NCBI GenBank assembly: GCA_009782565.1
Contig: WRIU01000001.1
Location: 124,001 to 188,000, forward strand
Direction of reading: 5' to 3'
Source of the DNA: Betaproteobacteria bacterium
GTDB taxonomy: Bacteria > Pseudomonadota > Gammaproteobacteria > Burkholderiales > Rhodocyclaceae
Length of the DNA: 64,000 nt
The notes beneath the pieces are model-generated. The model had not been told where the DNA came from. It worked only from the letters and a program-made list of their open reading frames with translations, and searched no databases. Positions within the stretch are counted from its first letter, which is position 1. Each line of letters starts with the position of its first letter. Shown here piece after piece: positions 43,794-54,250 of this stretch. Both the position numbers and the translations under genes were made by a program.

Positions 43794-46700
43794 ATGAATT
43801 TCAAAAATAACTCTGAAAACGACTATTTTCGTTGGTCGCTGATGTTGGCAGTGTTGGGTAATATTAGTGCCATTTCTTTGTATTTGATTTTTGAAGTAAA
43901 ATCCAATTATTTTTTAATCTTATTTTCGATGCTTTGTATTTTTATATTGATGCTGCTCATCATTATTCCTACAATGCGGCGAGAGCGAAAAAGATTCAGT
44001 GGACGGCCTGAGTTAGGCTATATTCAGGCTGCAAATATTTTTGCTTTTTTCGGGGTCGTGGTTTTTACTAATATTAAAGTTGCGGGATATATTGAGGCTG
44101 GACAGTTTAATGATGCAATTATTGCGGCATTTTTATGTTTGCTGCTTGTTGTTATGATTGCGCTTTTAGTAACTTATATCAAAAATATTTCATTTTTATC
44201 TTGTCTGATGCCACTGCTTATTTTTCTGGCGTTTACCTTTCATAGTGGATATGTTGGTGGAGATCATTATTATTTTAGTGTGTGCTTGTATATATGTGGA
44301 GTTTGTGCGATATTTTGCCAATATAAACCCTTGTTGTGTTTAACTATTTTTGTAAATTTTACTATTTTGATATTAATACTCACAGGAGTGCCATTGGTTG
44401 GAAATATAGCTTATTTTGATGAAATGATAGTTCTATGGGGAAGTGCTGTTAATGTTATGGTTATAATCTTGTTGTTAGTCCGTTTTTCTTCTGATAAAAG
44501 TATGCGATCATCCAGGGCGGAAAATTCTTTTTCTGCGTTAATGACAACAACGCCTAATCTTGTTGCCTTGGTGGATGAGATGAATCGCGTAACCTATATC
44601 AGCGAACCTATGGCAAAACTGGCTCATATTGAAAATACTGAGATGGCTGTTGGCCGTCCATTAGTCGATCTCTTTCATCGAATGAATATGAAACTAATGA
44701 TAGGTGATATTTTTGACAAATCAGGCTCTTATGATAATACAGTTGAGGTACATGAGTATGGTAAGTCATGGTATTTCAAAATCGTTTCCAGTCAATTTAT
44801 GGAAAATTATTATGGCGATGCCAGCCAAAAACTGGAAGGAAGATTCATTGATATCAGCGATGTAACCTCCTTAGTTGAAGCTAGATTGGAAGCAGAACAA
44901 GCCAATCGGTCAAAGAGTATGTTTCTGGCACGAATGTCCCATGAAATTCGTACTCCGATGAATGCAATTATTGGAATGAGTGAATTGATTTTACGCCAAA
45001 AAAGCGTATCAAATACTGTGCGTTCCTATGCGGCAGATGTTAAACAGGCAGGAACCAATTTATTGGCTATTATCAATGATATTCTTGATTTTTCTAAGAT
45101 AGAGTCCGGTAAATTGGAGCTTGTTACGACAGAATATGAGTTGGGTTCTTTGTTGAATGATGTGACGACTATCACCAAGATGCGTTTGTTAGAAAAACCA
45201 GTACGATTTTCTATTTATGTTGATAGTCATTTGCCAGGTAAAATGATTGGTGATGAAGCACGCGTCCGTCAGATATTGTTAAATCTTCTGTCTAATTCCG
45301 TGAAGTATACAAAAGAAGGACATATTATTCTCTACATAAATGGTAAGACAACGGAGAATGGTAAATACGAAGTTCAGTGCAAGATAGAGGACACAGGGAT
45401 TGGCATCAAAAAAGAAGATATGAAAAACTTGTTCGATGATTTTGTACAGGTCAACTCTATCAATAACAAAGGTATAGAAGGAACAGGGTTGGGGCTTTCA
45501 ATTTCCCATAATCTCAGTAAACTGATGGGAGGGGGCATTAAGGTTGAAAGTGATTATGGCAAGGGGGCAACGTTTACTGTTACGTTCTTGCAGGATGTTT
45601 GTGAATATCATCGTTTTGCGGAAGTGATCGAGCCGGAGTCAAAAAACGTCATACTGTACGAACCGCATCGAAAATATGCGGATAGTGTTTTCATGTCTAT
45701 TGAAAATCTGGGTGTATTTTGTGTGCGAGTGCACTCTTTTGAAGACTTTTCCGATGAACTGTCGAAGCGTAAGTACAATTTTATTTTTCTGCCTCATTGC
45801 CTGATAGATAAAACTGCCGCCGAAGCACAGCGACTTGCTCCAGAAGCCATGATGGTGATTTTTGACGCGGAGTCTGGAGAGCATCTTCCCATTCCTCGTG
45901 CTCGTGCGCTAGTCATGCCAGCTTATGCTCCTACCATTGCTAACATCCTGAATGGCTTTTCAGACGAGAAACACTATGTTCGCGCCGCAGTGGATGGAAT
46001 CAGTTTCATTTTACCGGACGCGAAAGTCCTGATCGTGGATGACCTTGCCGTTAATCTACGTGTGGCACAGGGGTTAATGGCCGTCTATGAGATGCAGGTC
46101 GACTGTGCTGAAAGTGGGCATGAAGCCATCGAAAGGCTGCAAACAAAACACTATGACATTATTTTCATGGATCACATGATGCCGGCTATGGATGGCATTG
46201 AAGCAACTGCTGCTATTCGTGCATTGAATGGTGAATATTTTAAAAACGTGCCCATCGTTGCATTGACGGCCAATGCCATCTCCGGGATACGTGAAATGTT
46301 CCTTGAAAACGGCTTTGATGACTTTCTTTCTAAACCAATAGAAACGGCAAAATTAAATGAAATTCTGGAAAAATGGATTTCAAAGGAAAAACGCCAACCT
46401 GTGATGCCGGGGGCAAACAATTCAAAGAACCAGAGTGCCGCCGTGAGCTTGCCGGATATCGAAGGCGTGGATGTTTCTGCGGGTCTGTCGCGCGTTGGCG
46501 GTTCTGAAGAGCGTTATTTGAGCCTCCTTGAAGTTTTCCTGAATGATGTGAAACATCGTCTTGCCTTACTGGAAAAACCGACGTCAGATACCTTGAAAGC
46601 GTTTACAACGCATGTTCATGCTCTGAAAAGTGCATTGGCCAATATCGGTGCACTGGCGCTGTCAGAATCGTCAGGCTTGTTGGAAGCTGCCGGGCATCGG

Positions 46701-47033
46701 GGGGACACATCGTTCATTTATGAACATCTGGACAATTTCCGTACAGGGTTATTTTCCCTGAGCGCACAAATAGACGAAGCGATTACGAAAGAATATCCCC
46801 GCGAAACAATGTTGAAAGATGGGGAAAGAACGAATGATTCGCATTGGGATCAGGAAATTATCCGGTTGAAGGCAGCCTTGGAGACAGGAGACCTCGTTGG
46901 CATGGATGAGTCCATGGCGATCTTGCGATCCTTGCCTTTGTTGTCGGATCGGCGAGCCTTGATCTCGAAAGTGGCTGGATTGATCCTGGTCTCAGAATTC
47001 GGGCAAGCCTTGAGAGCGATCGAGGAGGCCTGA
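43794..47033 (+). CDS. Membrane hybrid histidine kinase with receiver and HPt domains
   Basis: This is a 1079-residue protein: about seven to eight membrane helices (residues 15-230), a PAS-like segment (about 245-355), and HisKA with phospho-His 383 in [14 protein letters not shown]. The HATPase domain follows ([36 protein letters not shown]). Next come a receiver-like domain without acidic pocket (about 615-725), a true receiver ([12 protein letters not shown], Asp near 793 in [14 protein letters not shown]-type SKPIE) and an HPt domain with [14 protein letters not shown] (about 940). This allows a full internal phosphorelay, presumably to the REC-HD-GYP protein. AGGAG 5 bp before ATG 43794 favours it over GTG 43788. 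Confidence 0.9.
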   Translation: MNFKNNSENDYFRWSLMLAVLGNISAISLYLIFEVKSNYFLILFSMLCIFILMLLIIIPTMRRERKRFSGRPELGYIQAANIFAFFGVVVFTNIKVAGYIEAGQFNDAIIAAFLCLLLVVMIALLVTYIKNISFLSCLMPLLIFLAFTFHSGYVGGDHYYFSVCLYICGVCAIFCQYKPLLCLTIFVNFTILILILTGVPLVGNIAYFDEMIVLWGSAVNVMVIILLLVRFSSDKSMRSSRAENSFSALMTTTPNLVALVDEMNRVTYISEPMAKLAHIENTEMAVGRPLVDLFHRMNMKLMIGDIFDKSGSYDNTVEVHEYGKSWYFKIVSSQFMENYYGDASQKLEGRFIDISDVTSLVEARLEAEQANRSKSMFLARMSHEIRTPMNAIIGMSELILRQKSVSNTVRSYAADVKQAGTNLLAIINDILDFSKIESGKLELVTTEYELGSLLNDVTTITKMRLLEKPVRFSIYVDSHLPGKMIGDEARVRQILLNLLSNSVKYTKEGHIILYINGKTTENGKYEVQCKIEDTGIGIKKEDMKNLFDDFVQVNSINNKGIEGTGLGLSISHNLSKLMGGGIKVESDYGKGATFTVTFLQDVCEYHRFAEVIEPESKNVILYEPHRKYADSVFMSIENLGVFCVRVHSFEDFSDELSKRKYNFIFLPHCLIDKTAAEAQRLAPEAMMVIFDAESGEHLPIPRARALVMPAYAPTIANILNGFSDEKHYVRAAVDGISFILPDAKVLIVDDLAVNLRVAQGLMAVYEMQVDCAESGHEAIERLQTKHYDIIFMDHMMPAMDGIEATAAIRALNGEYFKNVPIVALTANAISGIREMFLENGFDDFLSKPIETAKLNEILEKWISKEKRQPVMPGANNSKNQSAAVSLPDIEGVDVSAGLSRVGGSEERYLSLLEVFLNDVKHRLALLEKPTSDTLKAFTTHVHALKSALANIGALALSESSGLLEAAGHRGDTSFIYEHLDNFRTGLFSLSAQIDEAITKEYPRETMLKDGERTNDSHWDQEIIRLKAALETGDLVGMDESMAILRSLPLLSDRRALISKVAGLILVSEFGQALRAIEEA

Positions 47034-47039
47034 GATAAA

Positions 47040-48326
47040 TCATGTTTTGCGGTTGATTGCCCGGTAGCCGATGTCCTGGCGGTACTGCATGCCAGAAAAG
47101 GAAATCGTCTCGACAAGTTCATAGACCCGTTTCTGCGCGGCGCGGACATTGACACCCAGCGCCGTGACGCAAAGTATGCGCCCCCCTGAGGTGACGACCT
47201 TGCTGGCTTTGTTGAGCGCGGTCCCGGCATGGAAAACATGGGCATCCTCGCCGAAGGAGTTTTCTGGAGGCAGCCCGTTGATGATGTTGCCTGTGCGTGG
47301 AGTGCCCGGATATTTGGCGGAAGCCAGTACGACCCCGAGAGCAACGTTCAAATCCCATTCGGCCTCGACCTTGTCGAGTTGACCATCAACCGCGTGTTCC
47401 AAGAGTTTCAGGAAGTCGGTTTTCAGGCGCATCAGGATCGGCTGGGCTTCGGGGTCGCCCAGGCGGCAGTTGAATTCCAGGGTCTTGATGCTGCCATCCT
47501 TGCCGATCATCAGGCCGGCGTAAAGGAAGCCGGTGAAAGGCATGCTTTCGCGCGCCATGCCCTTGATGGTGGGGTTGATGACTTCACGCATGATCTTGGC
47601 GCGCACACCCGGTGTGACAGCCGGGGCAGGGGAGTAAGCGCCCATGCCGCCGGTGTTCGGCCCGATGTCGCCGTCGCCGATGCGTTTGTGATCCTGGCTG
47701 GAGGCAAGCGGCAGCGTGTTGGTGCCATCGGACATGACGATGAAGCTGACTTCTTCGCCTTCGAGGAATTCTTCAATCACAATCCGCGCGCCCGCGTCGC
47801 CGAGTTTGTTACCGGCAAGCATGTCGTCGATGGTGATGTGCGCTTCTTTCAATGTTTCTGCGACAACGACGCCCTTTCCAGCCGCGAGGCCGTCGGCCTT
47901 GATGACGATGGGCGCGCCCTGTTTTTCCACGTAGGCGTGCGCGCTTTCGGCATCCGTGAAGGTCTCGAACGCAGCAGTCGGTATGTTGTGCCGAATCATG
48001 AAACGCTTGGCGAAGTCCTTGGAGGATTCGAGCTGGGCGGCTGCCTTGGTGGGGCCGAATATCCTCAAGCCCCGGGCACGGAAAATATCGACGATACCGG
48101 CGGCCAACGGCGCTTCGGGGCCGACGATGGTCAGGAGTATCTTGTTGTCGGCGGCAAAATCCGCGAGTTCTTGCGGGTCGGTGATCGGCAGGTTCTCTAG
48201 TTCGCGTTCAGCGGCAGTACCGGCATTGCCGGGGGCGACATAGATTTTCTGCAAGCCGCGCGTCCGTGCCAGGCACCATGCAATGGCGTGTTCACGTCCG
48301 CCGGAACCGATGACGAGGAGTTTCAT
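47040..48326 (-). CDS. purD: Phosphoribosylamine-glycine ligase
   Basis: This is the second step of purine synthesis, joining glycine to phosphoribosylamine with ATP. The 428 residues begin MKLLVIGSGGREHAIAWCLA and have the ATP-grasp fold with IVIKADGLAAGKGVVVAETL, EEFLEGEEVSFIVMSDGTN, HKRIGDGDIGPNTGGMGAYS and EFNCRLGDPEAQPIL. It converges on the hybrid kinase with 6 bp between stops. It follows purH, as in many betaproteobacteria. Confidence 0.96.
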   Translation of the reverse strand: MKLLVIGSGGREHAIAWCLARTRGLQKIYVAPGNAGTAAERELENLPITDPQELADFAADNKILLTIVGPEAPLAAGIVDIFRARGLRIFGPTKAAAQLESSKDFAKRFMIRHNIPTAAFETFTDAESAHAYVEKQGAPIVIKADGLAAGKGVVVAETLKEAHITIDDMLAGNKLGDAGARIVIEEFLEGEEVSFIVMSDGTNTLPLASSQDHKRIGDGDIGPNTGGMGAYSPAPAVTPGVRAKIMREVINPTIKGMARESMPFTGFLYAGLMIGKDGSIKTLEFNCRLGDPEAQPILMRLKTDFLKLLEHAVDGQLDKVEAEWDLNVALGVVLASAKYPGTPRTGNIINGLPPENSFGEDAHVFHAGTALNKASKVVTSGGRILCVTALGVNVRAAQKRVYELVETISFSGMQYRQDIGYRAINRKT

Positions 48327-48372
48327 TATTTTTTCCGTTGTTTGAGGATGAATATGTCAAGGTGCAGGGTCT

Positions 48373-49965
<1,593 letters not shown>

Positions 49966-50033
49966 CTTTGTAAGACGCGAAGGAAAAAATGAGAACCTGT
50001 CCGGGCATGGAAGCCGGGCAGGGCCGGTGGAGT

Positions 50034-50276
50034 TTACAGCAGGTCGTATTCGGTCAGTTTGCGGCGCAAGGTATTGCGGTTGATGCCCAGCAATTTGGCG
50101 GCAGTGCTCTGGTTGCCGCCGGCGCGTTCGAGTACGAATTGGAGCATGGGTTTTTCAACGCATTTCATGACCATGTCGTAGACTGGTACGGGATTTTCGC
50201 CATCAAGGTCGTTGAAATACTGTTCCAGGGTACGCGCTACGGCGTCGGCGATTCCGTTGTTGTTGCAAGAGTTCAT
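50034..50276 (-). CDS. fis: Fis-family DNA-binding protein
   Basis: The 80-residue protein is almost only the Fis fold: a four-helix core with [20 protein letters not shown] and a C-terminal helix-turn-helix [20 protein letters not shown]. It lacks part of the N-terminal beta-hairpin arms of E. coli Fis (98 residues) that contact Hin/Gin invertases, as is typical for betaproteobacterial homologues. It overlaps the dusB stop by 4 bp, the same dusB-fis pairing as in E. coli. Confidence 0.93.
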   Translation of the reverse strand: MNSCNNNGIADAVARTLEQYFNDLDGENPVPVYDMVMKCVEKPMLQFVLERAGGNQSTAAKLLGINRNTLRRKLTEYDLL

Positions 50277-51307
50277 GCGGCCAGTTCTCGTAATGTTTCG
50301 GTGGTTTCGTCTATTGCGCGATTGAAGCTCCCGCCTGCTTCGGCCAGGCGGTCAAAGAACTCGTCGATAGCCGCGCCTTGGGCATCAGGGTCGCAAAGCT
50401 GGTTCATGGCGCGGCGGAAAGCCGATGATCCGGCAAGACCACGGGTGTACCAACCAATGTGCTTGCGCGCGATTTTCACGCCGGTCTCCGCACCGTAAAA
50501 GGCGTGGATGTCGGCCAGGTGTGCGCGGCAGATTTGGTGGATTTCGCTCAAAGGCGACGCGGGCAGGCGTTCGCCGGTCGAGAGGAAATGTTCGATTTCG
50601 CGGAAAATCCAAGGCCGCCCCTGGGCAGCGCGCCCGATCATCAGGCCGTCCGCGCCAGTATGGTCGAGGACGTCACGGGCCTTTTCAGGCGAATGGATGT
50701 CACCGTTGGCAATGACCGGGATGCCGACCTGGCGGACGACCTCGGCGATGGTGTCGTATTCGGCTTCGCCCATGTATTGATCGGCGCGGGTGCGGCCATG
50801 AATGGCGAGCGCGCGCACACCGCAATCCTCGGCGATGCGGGCGATGGCGGCGGCGTTTTTGTTGACGCGGTTCCAGCCGGTGCGGATTTTGAGCGTGACT
50901 GGCGTATCTGGCACGGCGCGCACGACGGCGGCGAGAATATGGGCAACAAGCGCCTCGTCCTGCATGAGAGCCGAACCCGCCATGACGTTGCAGATTTTTT
51001 TGGCAGGGCAGCCCATGTTGATGTCGATAATCTGTGCGCCGCGCTCGGCGTTGTAGCGCGCGGCCTCAGCCAGCATCGCGGGATCGGCTCCGGCAATTTG
51101 CACTGCGACGGGCCCTGGTTCGCCTGTGTGGTCAGCGCGGCGGCGGGTCTTGGCGCTGCCGTAGAGCAGGGAATTGGAAGTCACCATTTCGGAGACCGCC
51201 AATCCCGCACCCATACGTTTGCACAGTATACGGAAGGGACGGTCGGTGACCCCAGCCATGGGGGCGACGAAGAGGTTGTTTCGCAGGGTAAAACCGACGT
51301 ACTGCAT
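50273..51307 (-). CDS. dusB: tRNA-dihydrouridine synthase B
   Basis: This FMN enzyme reduces uridine at position 17 of tRNA. The 344 residues form a TIM barrel with LFVAPMAGVTDRPFRILCKR, INMGCPAKKICNVMAGSALM (catalytic Cys region), LAIHGRTRADQYMGEAEY and GADGLMIGRAAQGRPWIFRE, and a C-terminal helical tRNA-binding domain. ATG 51307 is preferred to TTG 51322. No good Shine-Dalgarno is seen for either. It is operonic with fis. Confidence 0.94.
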   Translation of the reverse strand: MQYVGFTLRNNLFVAPMAGVTDRPFRILCKRMGAGLAVSEMVTSNSLLYGSAKTRRRADHTGEPGPVAVQIAGADPAMLAEAARYNAERGAQIIDINMGCPAKKICNVMAGSALMQDEALVAHILAAVVRAVPDTPVTLKIRTGWNRVNKNAAAIARIAEDCGVRALAIHGRTRADQYMGEAEYDTIAEVVRQVGIPVIANGDIHSPEKARDVLDHTGADGLMIGRAAQGRPWIFREIEHFLSTGERLPASPLSEIHQICRAHLADIHAFYGAETGVKIARKHIGWYTRGLAGSSAFRRAMNQLCDPDAQGAAIDEFFDRLAEAGGSFNRAIDETTETLRELAA

Positions 51308-51378
51308 GGGGAGGTGCCGCAAAAGGGGCGCACATTTTACCCTATGCGCCCCGTGGGGAGCGCGTCAGGCAGGGAATA

Positions 51379-51422
51379 AAAACTTTCGGGGTCTTGGACG
51401 GAACCGTCCAGACCCCGAAAGG
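51379..51422 (-). terminator. Rho-independent terminator of first PEP-CTERM gene
   Basis: On the minus strand CTTTCGGGGTC...GACCCCGAAAG forms a nearly perfect stem of about 18 bp closed by GGACGG-TT-CCGTCC, followed by TTTTTATT. It lies about 50 bp after the gene's stop. Confidence 0.88.
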
Positions 51423-51467
51423 CAATCAGAATGACGCGCCATCTGTGAGACGGCGCTACGTCGTCGT

Positions 51468-52298
51468 TTAGCGGCGAATCGTATTGCGCCGACGGCGAAC
51501 TACGAAACCGACCATGCCCAGACCTGCCAGCAGCATCGCGTAGGTTTCGGGCTCAGGAACCGCCGTGATCGAAATGCCGAACTGAATCGTAGTCTGGGCA
51601 GACTCTGCTGTCTTGAAGCCGTAGCAGGAAGTCGTCATTTTCCCACCGCTGATTTCGCTGCATATGTCCGCGCTAAACTGCGTGATGGCGTCGGGGCCAC
51701 TGGTCTGGAAGTAGTTGAACTGGTAGGTCTGACCATCGTATGTGAACGTATCGTAGATCGTAGGCATTGCGACAAACGCGAAAAGGTCGTCGTCGCAGTT
51801 ACCCCAGGCGCAGGTCCCACCGACGTTGGGCGTTTCGTAGAAGAATATCTTGAAGTCCTTCGTCAAGGTTTCTATGGGAAGCGCGTCGTTATACCAATCC
51901 CTCAGATCGACGGATACGCTCAACGTGGCTTCCAGGAGGTGATGGTAGGTCGCGTTGATCTCGTTATTGGTGTGCCTGAATATATTGACCTGGTCCACGG
52001 TTCCGCCGGACTTGATCCATCCATCACGATGCGGTTGGATGATTTTCAGGCTGCTACGTGCGTTGTTCGGGTTATAACCGATAATCGAGTCATCGACGCC
52101 GCCTTTATACCCCCAACTCAGGACGTCATCCGTGAACTTGGTAGATGAGTTTATGTTTGTGCTGGTGTCGAAAACGGCATCAGTCCACTTCATGTTGATG
52201 TCGTATTTCCAGTATTCGACAACAGCGGCTTGCGAAACCGAAGCCGCACAAGACAGAACGCTGGCAGCGAACAACTTGCAAATAGCTTTCTTGTTCAT
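51468..52298 (-). CDS. PEP-CTERM exported protein, THxN-like, paralogue 1
   Basis: The 276-residue protein has a signal peptide (KLFAASVLSCAASVSQA) and a C-terminal sorting tail: VPEPETYAMLLAGLG, membrane helix, then RRRR. That tail is recognised and cut by an exosortase/EpsH-type system. The body has VLSWGYKGG and NIFRHTNNEINATYHH, corresponding to the LSWG and T-H-x-N landmarks of THxN-family PEP-CTERM proteins (here R-H-T-N), plus Cys pairs CAWGNCDDD and CYGF. The exosortase is not in the window. The 13-nt leader GGAAGGTTTCACC before the ATG is identical to that of paralogue 2. Confidence 0.85.
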   Translation of the reverse strand: MNKKAICKLFAASVLSCAASVSQAAVVEYWKYDINMKWTDAVFDTSTNINSSTKFTDDVLSWGYKGGVDDSIIGYNPNNARSSLKIIQPHRDGWIKSGGTVDQVNIFRHTNNEINATYHHLLEATLSVSVDLRDWYNDALPIETLTKDFKIFFYETPNVGGTCAWGNCDDDLFAFVAMPTIYDTFTYDGQTYQFNYFQTSGPDAITQFSADICSEISGGKMTTSCYGFKTAESAQTTIQFGISITAVPEPETYAMLLAGLGMVGFVVRRRRNTIRR

Positions 52299-52508
52299 GG
52301 TGAAACCTTCCTCTAGGTTGCAGTCTGAAAAATTACGTATAACCACTATTAGCAAAAACCGAGCCTATTTGCAGGATATTGATTTTATTAAATAAAATTA
52401 TGTAGTGGCTTTAATGTGTAAAAAAAAGCGACGATTTTTTGTGTTTTTACCTATTTTTAGGCGAGTTGGGCCGCTATGAGTTCCAGCGTGAAGGGAAGTG
52501 GGCAGGAA

Positions 52509-52547
52509 CGAAAAAGCCTCCGGGGCTTTTCAGACCCCGAAGGCTTC
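52509..52547 (-). terminator. Rho-independent terminator of second PEP-CTERM gene
   Basis: On the minus strand AAGCCTTCGGGG...CCCCGGAGGCTTTTTCG is a long stem with one bulged or mismatched base and a T tract. It shares the CGGGGTCTG core with the terminator at 51379, consistent with duplication of the whole transcription unit. The AT-rich remainder of 52299-52508 presumably holds the promoter of paralogue 1. Confidence 0.83.
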
Positions 52548-52594
52548 AGTTACTTCGCGACGCGGTGCTTGGCGTCGCTATCCGTTCATTGTTC

Positions 52595-53443
52595 TCAGCG
52601 GCGAATCGCGTTGCGCCGACGGCGAGCAACGACACCGATCATGCCCAAGCCTGCCAACAGCATCGCGTAAGTTTCAGGCTCCGGAACCGCCGTCGCCGTC
52701 ATCGAGAAAGCGAAATTCACTGTGGTAGCGGCTGCTTCGGGCGTTGTGAAGCCATAGCATGCAAAACCCCCCGGTACGCCAGCCTCATTACAGGCAGCCG
52801 CCGAGAGTGGCTTGAGGAAATTGGAGGTTTCAAAGTAGTTGAACGTGTACTCGTACCCATTGAAGACGAATGAGTCAGAGAAATCGTTGAGCGTGGGTGA
52901 GACGGTAAGAATCGCGAAAATATCGTCGTCGCACAAACCCCATGCACACTGTTCTCCGGTGTTGGGCGTTTCCTTGAAATACACCTCGAAGGTTCGCTGA
53001 AGATTGAATACGTTAGCGGAGCCGGGCAGCCCCAGATTGACCGTTACAGCCAACTGAGCGTGTGCGAGGGTTGGGTAAGTGTCATAGATGGGGCTGTTGT
53101 AGTGCGTAAACATATTGGCTTCAACCGAGACGCCATCGGTGTTGATCGTTCCATGAGCCTGCGGAACAGAAATTTCCAAGGCGCTACGGTTATAGCCGCT
53201 ATTCATGTCGACGTTTTTGTAGTTGGCACCAGTCTTGCCCCAACTCAACACGGTTTTGCTCTTGGCTCCGTCTCCGACATAACCAGGTAATGGGTTTGTA
53301 GCCGCATTGAACACAACGGAGTCGACGACCCACTCCAAGTTAAGCGTGTACTCCCAAGTATCGACAGAAGCTGCTTGCGACGCTGAAGCTGCAAACGCCA
53401 AGGCACTGGTGGCGATCAACTTGCTGATTGTTCCTCTTTTCAT
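52595..53443 (-). CDS. PEP-CTERM exported protein, THxN family, paralogue 2
   Basis: The 282-residue protein has the same design as paralogue 1: signal peptide (KLIATSALAFAASASQA), VLSWGKTGANYK, the diagnostic NMFTHYNSPIYD with T-H-Y-N, KETPNTGEQCAWGLCDDDIF, and the PEP-CTERM tail VPEPETYAMLLAGLGMIGVV plus RRRR. Sequence identity between the two is moderate in the body and high in the tail, so they are an old tandem duplication. Such proteins are often secreted to the cell surface or the extracellular matrix. The specific role is unknown. The 144-bp region before ruvA (53444-53587) is AT-rich and contains its promoter. Confidence 0.88.
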   Translation of the reverse strand: MKRGTISKLIATSALAFAASASQAASVDTWEYTLNLEWVVDSVVFNAATNPLPGYVGDGAKSKTVLSWGKTGANYKNVDMNSGYNRSALEISVPQAHGTINTDGVSVEANMFTHYNSPIYDTYPTLAHAQLAVTVNLGLPGSANVFNLQRTFEVYFKETPNTGEQCAWGLCDDDIFAILTVSPTLNDFSDSFVFNGYEYTFNYFETSNFLKPLSAAACNEAGVPGGFACYGFTTPEAAATTVNFAFSMTATAVPEPETYAMLLAGLGMIGVVARRRRNAIRR

Positions 53444-53587
53444 GGTGAAACCTTCCTTTGCGTGTTACAAACGATTAGTAAAAACCACACGCCACGAAAG
53501 CAAGAAACGAGCCGCATTTTATGTTATTGATTTATATAGTCAAAACTTTTTACTGATAATAACGTGTAAAGGAAACTGACAAATATT

Positions 53588-54181
53588 TCACGCTTTCGCC
53601 AGTTGCCTGAGCGCCAGCCGGATACCCTCGGCAACTTCTACGTCATCGGTAAGCCCCTTCGTGGCAGCGAGCGCCTCCCGCTCGTTGTAACCCAGGGCGA
53701 GCAGGGCATCGAGGATGTCGCCCCGGTTGCCGGGAGTTGATGCGTTGGCTCGAAATGACTGCTCTGGCATGCCGGGGGGGGCGTCGAGTTTGCCGCGCAA
53801 TTCCAGGAGCAGGCGCTCGGCGGTTTTTTTGCCGATACCGGGGATTCTCACCAGGCGGCCGGTTTCCTGGAGCGCGACGGCCTGAGCCAGTTCGCAGATC
53901 GGCATGCCGGAGAGCACTGCCAGGGCCATGCGCGCGCCGATGCCGGAAATTTTGATGAGTTGGCGGAAAACCGCGCGTTCCTCGCTGGTGGCAAAACCAT
54001 AGAGGAAATGGCCGTCCTCGCGCACGGCGAAATGGGTATGGAGCCTTACTTTTTCGCCGCAAGCGGGCAGGTCGCAAAAGGTGCTCATCGGCACGTCGAT
54101 CTCATAGCCGACGCCCCCGACTTCAACGAGGATTTGCGGTGGTTTTTTTTCCAGCAGGAGGCCTGAAATGCGACCGATCAT
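53588..54181 (-). CDS. ruvA: Holliday junction helicase subunit RuvA
   Basis: RuvA binds four-way junctions and loads RuvB. The 197 residues start [20 protein letters not shown] (OB-fold), followed by two helix-hairpin-helix motifs ([18 protein letters not shown] and [20 protein letters not shown]) and a C-terminal RuvB-contacting domain ([20 protein letters not shown]). Complete length. ruvB and ruvC are not next to it in this window. Confidence 0.95.
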   Translation of the reverse strand: MIGRISGLLLEKKPPQILVEVGGVGYEIDVPMSTFCDLPACGEKVRLHTHFAVREDGHFLYGFATSEERAVFRQLIKISGIGARMALAVLSGMPICELAQAVALQETGRLVRIPGIGKKTAERLLLELRGKLDAPPGMPEQSFRANASTPGNRGDILDALLALGYNEREALAATKGLTDDVEVAEGIRLALRQLAKA

Positions 54182-54250
54182 GACAATCTTCTTCCATTTT
54201 TGTGCCCTTCTCCCGACAGCGGGAAAGGGAGGAGAGAAGAATGATAAACC

